Below, in pieces: positions 1 through 7,021 of a DNA stretch of 9,725 nucleotides. Origin of the DNA: Gammaproteobacteria bacterium (GTDB lineage: Bacteria > Pseudomonadota > Gammaproteobacteria > Granulosicoccales > Granulosicoccaceae); NCBI GenBank assembly GCA_020444765.1, contig JAGRHW010000121.1, positions 1-9,725 of the forward strand, in the 5' to 3' direction. Within the stretch, counting starts at the first letter, position 1. Each line of letters begins with the position of its first letter. Position numbers and translations under genes: made by a program. The notes beneath the pieces are model-generated. The model had not been told where the DNA came from and ran no database searches. It saw only the letters and a list, made by a program, of their open reading frames with translations.

Positions 1-3000
1 TGCGTTGTTCGATGGCGACGGTCGGCGGTATGCCGTAAATCGCGTCGACGTCCGGTCGTGAGGAGGGCTGCGCGAACTGCCTGGCATAGGCGTTCAGCGA
101 TTCCAGATAACGGCGCTGCCCTTCGTTGAACAGGATATCGAAAGCGATCGTGCTTTTGCCGCTGCCGCTCATGCCGGTGATGACGCTGAAGGTGTCGCGC
201 GGGATCTGCAGGTCGATATTTTTCAGATTGTGTTCGCGGGCGTGGTGAATACTGATGGCGTTTTGGCTGACAGCGGAAAACTCCGCTGCTTGTTCAGCGG
301 CTTGCGGCAAGGGGTTTTTCGCGCGTTCCAGCAGTTCGCCGGCAGCGTGGATAAACGTTGCCAGAGAGCGCCCGGTCGGGCTGTCGGCCTGTTTGATCAT
401 GGTCGCCGGCGTGCCTTCGAAAACGAGCTGCCCGCCCGCATCGCCGCCTTCGGGGCCGAGTTCGATAATCCAGTCGGCGTTGCGGATGATGTCCAGATTG
501 TGCTCGATAACGATCAGCGAATGTCCCTGTTCGAGCAGGCGCTGAAAGGCCCGCAGCAGTTTATCGATATCGTCAAAATGCAAGCCTGTAGTCGGCTCGT
601 CGAACAGAAACAGATGCCGGGCATTCTGCTGCTTTTTGTTTTTACCGGAGGCCTTGGCGAGATGCGCGGCGAGTTTCAAACGCTGGGATTCGCCGCCGCT
701 CAAGGTCGGAACCGGCTGGCCAAGGCCGAGATAACCGAGGCCGACGGCTTGCAGCGGTTCCAGGGATTGCAGAATGTCGGGCTGGTCGGTAAAGAATACC
801 GCGGCCTGATCAACCGTCATGTCGAGTACATCGGCGATCGAGTAGCCGGTTTCGCTGTTGTTGCCGAACAGCTTGATGTCCAGCAGCTCCGGCCGGTAGC
901 GGCGTCCCTGGCACTCGGGGCAACGCAGATAGACGTCGCTGAGAAACTGCATTTCGACATGCTCGAAACCGTTACCGCCGCAAGCCGGGCACTTCATGCC
1001 TGAGTTGAAGCTGAAGGAGCCGGGCTTGTAACCGCGCTCGCGCGCCTGAGGCAGCGTGGCGAACAGTTTGCGGATCAGCTCGAAAGCGCCCGTATAACTG
1101 ACCGGATTGGAGCGCGAGGACTTGCCGATCGGTGACTGATCGATCATAAAGACCTCGTCGATCAGCGCATGATTGCGGATCTTTTTGTGCGCGCCGGGCA
1201 TGTCCTGCGGCTTGCCTTTGAGTTTGCTAAGGGCGTTGAAAAGAATGTCCTGCACCAGGGTGGATTTACCGGAGCCGCTGACCCCGGCGACGCAGACCAG
1301 TTGTCCCAGCGGAAAATTTACATCGATGTTTTGCAGGTTGTGTTCGCTTGCGCCTTCGATAATCAGCTTATCGCCTGTCGATCGAGGGGCCTGCCGGCCT
1401 GGCATCTGCAGCGTTTTTTTGCCGTTCAGGTAACTGGCGGTAAGGGATTTTCGCGAGCGTAACAGTTGCAGCGGCGTGCCGTTGAAGACAACCTCACCGC
1501 CGGCCTTGCCCGGGCCGGGACCCATATCGAGAATACGATCGGCGGCCAGCATCAGCTGCGGGTCATGTTCGACCACGATCAGCGAATTGCCGGAATCGCG
1601 CAGCCGCTGCAGAACGCGGATGATGCGGTCCATGTCGCGTGGATGCAGGCCGATGCTGGGCTCGTCGAGCACGAACAGGGTATTGACCAGCGAGGTACCG
1701 AGCGCGGTGGTCAGATTGATTCGCTGGACTTCGCCGCCGCTCAGGGTGCGCGACTGGCGGTCCAGTGTCAGGTAACCGAGGCCGACATCGTTGAGGTATT
1801 TGAGGCGTGAGCGGATTTCGTCGAGCAGCAGGGTGCTGGCCTCGTCGAGCGGCGCCGGCAGATGCAGGGCGCTGAAAAATTCCCGCGCGGCCTGGAGCGG
1901 CAGGCGCATGACATCGTGAATATGCAGGCCCGGCAGTTTTTCCAGTTGTGCAGGGGACAGGTTTGCGTCAAGCGGTACAAACCGCGAAGTTCGCGGCAGA
2001 ACCCGGTCGGCGTCCGCCAGCGTGCCGACCCGCCATAACAGGGCTTCGGGCTTCAGGCGCGCACCGCCGCAGTCGGGGCAGGGCGTGTAGGAACGGTAGC
2101 GCGACAATAATACCCGGACATGCATTTTATAGGCGCGGCCTTCCAGCCAGTCGAAAAACCGTTGCACGCCATACCAGTGATCGCCGTCCCAGTCGCCTTC
2201 GCCCTCTATCACCCAGCGTCGTTGTCTGGCGCTCAGTTTCGACCAGGGTTTGTCGACCGGTATGTTTTGTCGTTGCGCAAAACGGATCAGATCGCGCTGA
2301 CAGATTGCGTTGGTCTTGGTTTGCCAGGGCTTGATGGCGCCGTCGGCGAGAGTCAGCGATTCGTCCGGAATTACCAGGTTATAGTCGATGCCCATGACGC
2401 GGCCGAAACCCCGGCAGGTTTCGCAGGCGCCGAGCGGCGAGTTAAAGGAAAACAGGCTTGGCAGCGGGTCGTCGTAATGGATGTCGCAAGCCGCGCATTG
2501 CAGCGTTGAGGAAAACTGCAGTGCCTGACCGGCCTGTCTGTTCTCGTCCAGCGGATAGACGCTGGCCTTACCCTGACCGTATCGCAAGGCTGCTTCCATC
2601 GCCTCGTTGAGACGGCCGCGGTTGTCCTCGCTCAGGCGCAGACGGTCCTGGATGACCTCGATGGTTTTGCCGGCCTGTTTGTGGATGCGGTTATAACCCT
2701 GGCGCTGCAGCCAGTCTTCGATTTCCTCCAGGCTGAAATTATCCGGCACCGCCAGCGAGAAGGTCACCATCACGCGCTGGCCTTCATCGAAACGGGTGAA
2801 CAGTTCGCGCGTAATCATCTCCGGCGACTCACGCCGCACCGGTTCACCGCAGCCGCGGCAGTAAAGGCTTGCCGTTCTGGCAAACAGCAGCTTCAGATGA
2901 TCGTTGAGTTCGGTCATGGTGCCGACGGTCGAGCGCGAGGTCCGCACCGGATTGGTCTGATCAATCGCGATGGCCGGCGGAATGCCGCTGATGCTGTCCA

Positions 3001-3223
3001 CGCGCGGCCGGTCCATGCGATCGAGAAACTGCCGGGCGTAGGGAGAAAAGGTCTCCACGTAACGGCGCTGACCCTCGGAATAGATGGTATCGAAGGCCAG
3101 CGACGATTTGCCCGAACCGCTCACGCCGGTGACGACGATCAGCTTGTTGTGCGGCAACTCCAGGTCGAGATTTTTGAGATTGTTCTGCTGCGCATTGACG
3201 ATGCGGATTCGATCCTGACTCAT
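1..3223 (-). CDS. uvrA: Double-length UvrA paralogue (excinuclease ABC subunit A family), 3' end outside window
   Basis: ATP-dependent DNA-damage recognition protein of the UvrA family. The frame is open from ATG 3223 to the window edge (1074 codons, no stop). Unit 1 is a full UvrA: Walker A GVSGSGKS at 33-40, [10 protein letters not shown] near 100, zinc site Cys243/246/267/270, CPDC at 382-385, signature LSGGE 494-498, Walker B Asp520-Glu521, His553. Its second ABC half has Walker A 647-654, zinc site Cys745/748/768/771, LSGGE 841-845, Asp875-Glu876 and His908. Standard UvrA ends near 940 residues, but here a linker (about 950-988) leads into another UvrA N-terminus with a third Walker [10 protein letters not shown], at 1017, followed by [18 protein letters not shown]. 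This fits the tandem UvrA of roughly 1,800-1,900 residues that I recall from some proteobacteria. The '[10 protein letters not shown]' and '[13 protein letters not shown]' wording differs from the housekeeping UvrA, so this is probably a paralogue. GCAGG sits six bases before the ATG. No LexA-like box is visible upstream. Confidence 0.93.
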   Translation of the reverse strand, partial: MSQDRIRIVNAQQNNLKNLDLELPHNKLIVVTGVSGSGKSSLAFDTIYSEGQRRYVETFSPYARQFLDRMDRPRVDSISGIPPAIAIDQTNPVRTSRSTVGTMTELNDHLKLLFARTASLYCRGCGEPVRRESPEMITRELFTRFDEGQRVMVTFSLAVPDNFSLEEIEDWLQRQGYNRIHKQAGKTIEVIQDRLRLSEDNRGRLNEAMEAALRYGQGKASVYPLDENRQAGQALQFSSTLQCAACDIHYDDPLPSLFSFNSPLGACETCRGFGRVMGIDYNLVIPDESLTLADGAIKPWQTKTNAICQRDLIRFAQRQNIPVDKPWSKLSARQRRWVIEGEGDWDGDHWYGVQRFFDWLEGRAYKMHVRVLLSRYRSYTPCPDCGGARLKPEALLWRVGTLADADRVLPRTSRFVPLDANLSPAQLEKLPGLHIHDVMRLPLQAAREFFSALHLPAPLDEASTLLLDEIRSRLKYLNDVGLGYLTLDRQSRTLSGGEVQRINLTTALGTSLVNTLFVLDEPSIGLHPRDMDRIIRVLQRLRDSGNSLIVVEHDPQLMLAADRILDMGPGPGKAGGEVVFNGTPLQLLRSRKSLTASYLNGKKTLQMPGRQAPRSTGDKLIIEGASEHNLQNIDVNFPLGQLVCVAGVSGSGKSTLVQDILFNALSKLKGKPQDMPGAHKKIRNHALIDEVFMIDQSPIGKSSRSNPVSYTGAFELIRKLFATLPQARERGYKPGSFSFNSGMKCPACGGNGFEHVEMQFLSDVYLRCPECQGRRYRPELLDIKLFGNNSETGYSIADVLDMTVDQAAVFFTDQPDILQSLEPLQAVGLGYLGLGQPVPTLSGGESQRLKLAAHLAKASGKNKKQQNARHLFLFDEPTTGLHFDDIDKLLRAFQRLLEQGHSLIVIEHNLDIIRNADWIIELGPEGGDAGGQLVFEGTPATMIKQADSPTGRSLATFIHAAGELLERAKNPLPQAAEQAAEFSAVSQNAISIHHAREHNLKNIDLQIPRDTFSVITGMSGSGKSTIAFDILFNEGQRRYLESLNAYARQFAQPSSRPDVDAIYGIPPTVAIEQR

Positions 3224-3246
3224 GCTTGGCCTGCGGTGTTGAAGAT

Positions 3247-3284
3247 GCGCGTCATTCTACGGGCTTGAAGGGCGTCATGCATCA
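3247..3284 (-). promoter_or_regulatory. Possible promoter for the uvrA paralogue
   Basis: Reading the minus strand, TAGAAT (3259-3254) matches the sigma70 -10 consensus at five of six positions and would place a transcript start about 24 bases before the uvrA ATG. The -35 side, about 17-18 bases upstream, is poor (GATGCA/ATGCAT). The call rests on the -10 hexamer alone. Read-through from the ars operon is an alternative, because no terminator is visible between acr3 and uvrA. Confidence 0.25.
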
Positions 3285-3285
3285 T

Positions 3286-3507
3286 CTAGCCTGCATTGCC
3301 GTGCTTGCCTGTTAGAAAATCGTCTGCCTTCTCAATGTTCAGCGCAGTTCTATCAAAGTAATGAGGTAGATCATGACCACCGGCAAAGCGAAGATTTTGC
3401 TGGTGTCTTCGACAAAAAGTGCACTACGTCAGGCAGTTTTGTGTCAACGGCCGGCCCAGCAGCTGATACGCAGCCGGGATTGTCAGAACGGTAAACCGGG
3501 CGAACAT
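3286..3507 (-). pseudogene. Decayed 5' fragment of an ArsP/DUF318-like permease gene
   Basis: The ATG at 3507 overlaps the acr3 stop in a TGATG junction, as expected for a translationally coupled next gene of the operon. The first frame reads [19 protein letters not shown]… and stops after 27 codons (TAG). The next frame continues with FVEDTSKIFALPVVMIYLI and stops. The third frame then continues with ALNIEKADDFLTGKHG and stops at 3286. Read end to end, these three pieces follow the N-terminus I know for PF03773 (DUF318/ArsP) permeases: a short amphipathic start, an 'FF(V/I)EDT.KIF' membrane helix, then 'R.SLN.ERVRD.L.GK'. At least two frame-breaking indels and loss of the remaining roughly 250 codons make it a remnant. 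Family members are proposed membrane permeases and sit in some ars operons. The family call is from memory of the motif, without a search. Confidence 0.62.
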
Positions 3508-4529
3508 CAGGTCTCCCCAAACCAGGAGCGGGTACGATTGACGACGTAGACCAGAGACAACATCACCGGCACTTCTACCAGCACGCCAACCACGGTCGCC
3601 AGCGCGGCGCCGGAATGGAGTCCAAAGAGGGAGATAGCGACAGCAACAGCCAATTCAAAAAAATTGGACGTACCGATAAGGCAAGCCGGTCCCGCCACGT
3701 TATGTGGGAGCTGAAGGAGTCTGGCAGCGGCGTAGCCAATGACAAATATCCCGTAAGTCTGGATCAGCAGCGGAATCGCAATCAGCAGGATGGTTTGAGG
3801 TTGTTCAAGAATCGTGGTGGCCTGAAAACCAAACAACAATACCACCGTGCCCAAGAGTCCAATGACAGACCAGGGTTTCAGGGTTCTGAGGAAGGCGTTG
3901 AGCCGTGCATCGTCGCCACTGGATTCAAGCTTGTGCCGGGTCAATATGCCGGCGACCAGTGGCAGGACGACGTAGAGCACCACGGATAGAATGAGCGTTT
4001 CCCAAGGTACCGTGATATCACTCACGCCCAGCAAAAAAGCCGCGATCGGTGCAAAGGCAAACACCATGATGATGTCGTTGACCGATACCTGGACAAGCGT
4101 GTAATTCGGGTCGCCCTTGGTAAGCTGGCTCCATACAAATACCATGGCTGTGCAAGGAGCCACGCCCAGCAGGATCATGCCGGCAATGTATTCGTTGGCG
4201 CTCTGGGGATCGACCCAGCCCACGAAGAACACGTTGAAAAACAGCCAGCCCAATCCGGCCATCGTAAAGGGTTTGATCAGCCAGTTGATCACCAATGTCA
4301 GAATCAGGCCCTTTGGTTTTCGTCCGACATCCTTGATGGCGCTGAAGTCGATCTGCACCATCATGGGATAAATCATCACCCATATCAGAACGGCCACAAC
4401 CAGATTTACATGCGCCCATTCCAGCGACGCGATCAAGGCAAATTGCTGAGGAAAAGTGTTACCGAGCAGGACGCCGCTGATGATTCCCAAACCGACCCAG
4501 ACGGAGAGATAGCGTTCAAAAATTCCCAT
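3507..4529 (-). CDS. acr3: Arsenite efflux permease, ACR3 family
   Basis: Inner-membrane carrier that exports arsenite, the product of ArsC, out of the cytoplasm. The 340 residues are close to the usual family length and form about ten hydrophobic segments. The hallmark Cys126 lies in [15 protein letters not shown], equivalent to the essential cysteine of the fourth helix in studied ACR3 proteins. The conserved acidic residue Glu292 lies in [11 protein letters not shown], and the [10 protein letters not shown] segment (residues 53-62) is also typical. This is an ACR3 carrier, unrelated to the E. coli ArsB fold even though it is often labelled arsB. The ATG follows the arsC stop after three bases, and its Shine-Dalgarno (GGAGAG) is inside the last arsC codons, so the two are likely translationally coupled. 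The stop overlaps the start of the permease remnant. The protein appears intact. Confidence 0.95.
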   Translation of the reverse strand: MGIFERYLSVWVGLGIISGVLLGNTFPQQFALIASLEWAHVNLVVAVLIWVMIYPMMVQIDFSAIKDVGRKPKGLILTLVINWLIKPFTMAGLGWLFFNVFFVGWVDPQSANEYIAGMILLGVAPCTAMVFVWSQLTKGDPNYTLVQVSVNDIIMVFAFAPIAAFLLGVSDITVPWETLILSVVLYVVLPLVAGILTRHKLESSGDDARLNAFLRTLKPWSVIGLLGTVVLLFGFQATTILEQPQTILLIAIPLLIQTYGIFVIGYAAARLLQLPHNVAGPACLIGTSNFFELAVAVAISLFGLHSGAALATVVGVLVEVPVMLSLVYVVNRTRSWFGET

Positions 4530-4532
4530 CTC

Positions 4533-5006
4533 TTAATTCTCTCCTAAGCGTTGAAGTTCAGACTGCAACTGATCTTTGTCAACCGGTGATGTTTGCGTCA
4601 GAAAAGCCGCCAAGCGGTCGAGCCGGCTATGCAGCGTGGCAATGACATCTTCAAACAACTGCCTTCTCTGTGCCGGGTCGGCGTGTTTTGTGGGGTCAGG
4701 TAATCCCCAGTGGGCTTTGACCGCTGAACCAAACCAGACCGGGCAGGACTCGCCTGCAGCCTGATCGCATACCGTGATAACCGCATCGGGCGTGAATTGA
4801 CTCACCTCATCCCAGCTCTTGCTGCTCAGTCCCTCAACAGGAAATTTTTTTTCGATCAGCACGGCAAGCGTATCGGGGTGGACCTGTCCCGCGGGTTGAC
4901 TGCCGGCACTTGCCACAGTCCAGAGGTGTTCACCTGTCTGACGGGCGATACTTTCGGCTAACACACTGCGGCAGGCATTATGAGTACATAAGAACAACAG
5001 CTTCAC
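4533..5006 (-). CDS. arsC: Arsenate reductase, low-molecular-weight phosphatase type
   Basis: Cytoplasmic enzyme reducing arsenate to arsenite for export by the adjacent Acr3. I chose GTG 5006, giving 157 residues starting (M)KLLFLC as the family usually does. GGTGATCC at 5016-5009 is an eight-base match to the 16S anti-Shine-Dalgarno and gives about eight bases of spacing from its GG. An in-frame GTG at 5015 would add three residues but has no upstream ribosome site. With the 5006 start, the P-loop CTHNACRS has nucleophile Cys7 and Arg13, the LPDP loop supplies Asp104, and Cys80 and Cys88 (CDQAAGESC) are the likely resolving cysteines of the disulfide cascade. It belongs to the arsenate reductases with an LMW-PTP fold, not the E. 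coli plasmid glutaredoxin type; thioredoxin versus glutaredoxin/mycothiol coupling cannot be decided here. Confidence 0.94.
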   Translation of the reverse strand: MKLLFLCTHNACRSVLAESIARQTGEHLWTVASAGSQPAGQVHPDTLAVLIEKKFPVEGLSSKSWDEVSQFTPDAVITVCDQAAGESCPVWFGSAVKAHWGLPDPTKHADPAQRRQLFEDVIATLHSRLDRLAAFLTQTSPVDKDQLQSELQRLGEN

Positions 5007-5016
5007 TAGGATCACC

Positions 5017-5040
5017 GTATATATGAAAAATCATATGTTA
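5017..5040 (-). promoter_or_regulatory. Candidate internal ArsR operator (copy A), arsR-arsC gap
   Basis: AT-rich 24-bp site matching 5689-5712 at 20 of 24 positions in the same orientation; the shared blocks are GTATATA and AAAAATCATAT. Copy A contains a perfect inverted repeat, ATATGA-AAAA-TCATAT (5021-5036), as expected for a dimeric ArsR-family winged-helix repressor. It lies just upstream of the arsC ribosome site. On the minus strand TATGAT (5035-5030) could be a -10 element for a secondary arsC promoter, but no good -35 is present. That ArsR is the protein bound is an inference from position. Confidence 0.5.
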
Positions 5041-5061
5041 ATGAAGAAAATTTTTTACTGC

Positions 5062-5406
5062 TTAGCAGTTGGCGTTCACTCTGTCCGGACGCGCGCCCAT
5101 TACCCTTAGCCGCTTGTGATTGTTCCGAAGAAACGCGGTATTGCATTCTGCCGTGGTTGCCAGAACGTCCTTTGCCCAGTCAGGCAAGGCCGGGTTGATT
5201 CGGTAAAACACCCATTGCCTCTGCCGCCGGTCAATCAACAAATCACATTTGCGCAGCTGGGCCAGGTGACGGGATATCTTTGGCTGGATCTCATCGAGAG
5301 CTTCCGTCAGCTCACAGACACAAAGTTCTCCTTCCTGCTGAATAAGCAGCAGACAACGCAGCCTTGTTTCATCGCTCAGGCATTTAAAGAAGAGCAGGGG
5401 GTTCAT
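5062..5406 (-). CDS. arsR: Arsenic-responsive transcriptional repressor ArsR
   Basis: Winged-helix repressor of the SmtB/ArsR family that leaves its operator when it binds As(III) or Sb(III). I chose ATG 5406, giving 114 residues starting MNPLLFFKCLSDETRL. It has AAGG eight bases upstream and matches the usual length. Upstream in-frame ATGs (5430 and 5493) lack ribosome sites and would run into the preceding ORF. The arsenic ligands are in ELCVCEL (Cys29, Cys31), in the DNA-recognition region as in type I ArsR of E. coli. The recognition helix is QPKISRHLAQLR (41-52), followed by the wing DRRQRQWVFYRI. Extra cysteines lie at 87 and 114. It precedes arsC and acr3 on the same strand with a 55-bp gap containing an operator-like repeat, so it should autoregulate the operon. 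Confidence 0.94.
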   Translation of the reverse strand: MNPLLFFKCLSDETRLRCLLLIQQEGELCVCELTEALDEIQPKISRHLAQLRKCDLLIDRRQRQWVFYRINPALPDWAKDVLATTAECNTAFLRNNHKRLRVMGARPDRVNANC

Positions 5407-5446
5407 CAAGCAGACCTTTTTTTCTTGCATTTCAGGAGAACAAACA

Positions 5447-5660
5447 TTAGTTACGCTTTCCAAGGAAAATATCAGCATAGACATCGCGTGCAAATTTTAC
5501 GTTGCTATCGACCCCGTCTATGTTGGAAGCAAGCACGATCCTCCCTGAGGTGATGATAACTTCATGGATTTCATCCTTTAGTTTTTCACGCTCTTGTGCT
5601 TTCAGGGGTGCGTCTGTAGTGCCTATTCCTGTAAGGGTAGATGCGCTATCAATCCTGCAT
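5447..5660 (-). pseudogene. Frameshifted small ORF of unknown function leading the ars operon
   Basis: The minus strand has an open frame from about 5668 to the TAA at 5449-5447. It reads like a real protein: …APLKAQEREKLKDEIHEV, then IITSGRIVLASNIDGVDSN, then VKFARDVYADIFLGKRN. There is no ATG, GTG or TTG start in frame. An ATG at 5660 begins MQD but hits TGA after three codons. Removing one T at 5651-5653 would join it to the open frame and give about 70 residues. It ends 40 bp before arsR and begins just inside the likely promoter, so it would be the first cistron. I do not recognise the family. Alternatives are a sequencing error hiding an intact gene, initiation at a rare codon (ATT at 5653), or the 3' end of a truncated gene. 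Confidence 0.42.
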
Positions 5661-5688
5661 GAGTATTGTTACAAATATATGAATTTAT

Positions 5689-5712
5689 GTATATACTAAA
5701 AATCATATATAA
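5689..5712 (-). promoter_or_regulatory. Candidate main ArsR operator (copy B)
   Basis: Second copy of the 24-bp element seen at 5017-5040, identical at 20 of 24 positions. Here the outer TATATA arms are symmetric around the centre, while the inner ATATGA/TCATAT palindrome of copy A is degraded. It sits between the -35 and -10 of the presumed ars promoter. Assignment to ArsR is by position and repetition, not by match to a characterised site. Confidence 0.52.
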
Positions 5713-5719
5713 AAGGCAA
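5690..5719 (-). promoter_or_regulatory. Likely ars operon promoter
   Basis: On the minus strand, TTGCCT (5719-5714) and TATATA (5695-5690) are separated by 18 bases and each matches the sigma70 consensus at four of six positions. A start near 5683 would precede the small unknown ORF, arsR, arsC and acr3. The surrounding 40 bases (5681-5720) contain only seven G/C, far below the flanking genes. The operator-like repeat fills the spacer, the usual place for a repressor to block polymerase. Confidence 0.5.
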
Positions 5720-5942
5720 AAGAAGCAGGAAAATCCATGAAACTAAAGATCGCAATAAGGCTGCATGTATGAAGGCATGGAGGCCATGTGAATTGACCAA
5801 AAGATGCCGGAGATCTTTCCGGCTGCGGTTCCGGGGTGCAGGAGGGCGGACTTTCCGATGCCCTGAAATAAACAGGGTTATTTTTGCCGGTTTCGCTTGA
5901 GAACAGACCGTGACGGGCGTAACCTCGGTGATACCATAAATT
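5720..5942. other. Intergenic region between the ars promoter and the dioxygenase gene
   Basis: No convincing gene. On the plus strand an 11-codon ORF (ATG 5737, GCAGGA upstream, reading MKLKIAIRLHV) overlaps by ATGA a 43-codon ORF (5769-5900) that is rich in Arg and low in complexity. They could be leftovers of a divergent gene. A six-pair hairpin GCCGGA…TCCGGC (5806-5823) has no T-run. A weak plus-strand promoter for the dioxygenase may be TTGAGA (5896-5901), 17 bases, then TAACCT. Confidence 0.4.
5861..5885 (+). terminator. Possible intrinsic terminator
   Basis: CCCTG (5861-5865), seven-base loop AAATAAA, CAGGG (5873-5877), then TTATTTTT. The stem is only five GC-rich pairs, so it would be weak. 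It would end plus-strand transcription coming from the ars side before the dioxygenase gene. Confidence 0.35.
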
Positions 5943-6749
5943 GTGAGTAAGTACGGCGTGAGTTCCCTGAATCTGCATCGACCCTCCAGGCCGCTGAGCG
6001 AGCTGGCGGTTGCTCAATTCGAGCGCGACGGCTTTCTGATCGAACGCGGTCTGGCCGATCCGGACTTGTGTGGGCAGCTTGCGCAAATCGCCGATGAATC
6101 ACTGGAGCCGGCGCTGGCGCCACTGGAATACGAGGCGGACGTGCACTATCCGGGTGCGCCCGAAACCCGCGATCAGGAGGGCGGTCTGACGCCGAGGCGC
6201 CTGCTGTTCGCCTATACCCGTCACCCCCTGTTCCGGCAGTGGGCGGGTTCCCGGCAGATTGTCAGCCGGCTGCAACAGCTGATGGGTTCGACAGAGATCC
6301 TGTTATCGCAGAATCATCACAATTGCATCATGACCAAACATCCCGGCTATTCAAGCATGACGAGCTGGCACGAAGATGTCCGCTACTGGTCGTTCGACCG
6401 GCCGGAGCTGGTCAGCGTCTGGCTGGCGCTCGGCGATGAGTACCCTGACAACGGCGGCATGTTGATGATACCCGGGTCACACAAACAACGCTTCGAGCGC
6501 GGCCGGCTGGATGCGGCACTGTTCTTACGCACGGATTTGCCTGAAAACGAGCAGTGGATCAACAGTGCGGTCAGTGCTGAAATGAAAGCCGGCGACGTGT
6601 TATTCTTTCACTGCAAGACCTATCACGCGGCTGGCAAAAACATTACTGATGGGATAAAGCGTTCTGTTGTGTTTACCTACAGAGCGCAGGATAATAATCC
6701 GATTCCGGGAACCGGTTCGGCTAATTATCCGGATGTGCTGCTGACATAA
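5943..6749 (+). CDS. Phytanoyl-CoA dioxygenase (PhyH) family Fe(II)/2-oxoglutarate oxygenase
   Basis: Predicted cytosolic non-haem iron oxygenase that hydroxylates a small molecule or acyl group while decarboxylating 2-oxoglutarate. The 268 residues are in the usual range. The iron facial triad is His143 and Asp145 in TSWHEDVRYW and His228 in FFHCKTYHAAGKN. Arg240 (KRSVVF) is positioned to hold 2-oxoglutarate. The core NGGMLMIPGSHKQ (170-182) is typical of PF05721. It starts at GTG 5943, with GGTGAT ten bases upstream; a second in-frame GTG at 5958 is possible. The substrate is unknown: the family includes phytanoyl-CoA, ectoine and natural-product hydroxylases, and nothing here identifies which. 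The next plus-strand gene makes carrier-protein phosphopantetheine arms, but a terminator separates them, so a shared pathway is speculative. Confidence 0.85.
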   Translation: MSKYGVSSLNLHRPSRPLSELAVAQFERDGFLIERGLADPDLCGQLAQIADESLEPALAPLEYEADVHYPGAPETRDQEGGLTPRRLLFAYTRHPLFRQWAGSRQIVSRLQQLMGSTEILLSQNHHNCIMTKHPGYSSMTSWHEDVRYWSFDRPELVSVWLALGDEYPDNGGMLMIPGSHKQRFERGRLDAALFLRTDLPENEQWINSAVSAEMKAGDVLFFHCKTYHAAGKNITDGIKRSVVFTYRAQDNNPIPGTGSANYPDVLLT

Positions 6750-6995
6750 AATAATGCAAGCATGGTATAAAGAGATGCGGGCCTTTGCTAAAAAAACCAG
6801 TGCTATCACACAAAACGACGGTACCTGTAATGTGCGGCAAGACACACTGCAATGCCATGGTGAGGTGTCAGGTCAGCTTTATCGGGAACCAGTCAGCAGA
6901 ACACTTGCAAGATGGAAAAACCGCGTTCAGTATCGCGCCGCACCGTCGTTACATATTCTAAGTCATCGACATAGAAGAATGACGGGTTCAACTTC
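6750..6995. other. Gene-poor gap between dioxygenase and phosphopantetheinyl transferase
   Basis: The only plus-strand frame of any length (ATG 6754, 85 codons) has no ribosome site, an unconvincing composition, and a stop inside the terminator stem. A 34-codon minus-strand frame beginning TTG at 6994 is no better than chance. No promoter for the downstream gene stands out. The gap ends in the terminator at 6996-7020. Confidence 0.4.
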
Positions 6996-7020
6996 AATTA
7001 CTGCGCAGTAATTATTTTTT
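6996..7020 (+). terminator. Strong intrinsic terminator downstream of the dioxygenase gene
   Basis: AATTACT (6996-7002), loop GCGC, AGTAATT (7007-7013), then ATTTTTT. The 18-base element is a perfect palindrome and the T-run is directly attached. It ends one base before the GTG start of the next gene, an unusually tight arrangement. Confidence 0.68.
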
Positions 7021-7021
7021 A

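Noticed and set aside
230..1003. 257-codon plus-strand open frame
   Set aside because: It lies wholly antisense to the UvrA coding frame, whose Walker, zinc and signature motifs are intact there.
3373..3549. 58-codon plus-strand ORF beginning MTTGKAKILLV, with a purine-rich upstream
   Set aside because: It is antisense to the permease remnant and the acr3 3' end, and the minus-strand reading explains the sequence better.
3615..4419. Open frames on both strands within acr3
   Set aside because: They are out-of-frame shadows of an intact ACR3 gene with conserved Cys126 and Glu292.
5057..5069. Hairpin ACTGC-TTA-GCAGT at the arsR stop
   Set aside because: On the ars coding strand it is followed by A residues, not T, and the stem is only five pairs, so it is not an intrinsic terminator for arsR.
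5502..5699. 65-codon plus-strand ORF in the ars upstream region
   Set aside because: It is the mirror of the protein-like minus-strand frame at 5447-5668 and has no ribosome site.
5703..6123. Minus-strand frames opposite the dioxygenase N-terminus
   Set aside because: They overlap in antisense the conserved PhyH start region and have no recognisable domain or ribosome site.
6754..7011. 85-codon plus-strand ORF after the dioxygenase gene
   Set aside because: It has no ribosome site, unconvincing composition and a stop inside the terminator stem.
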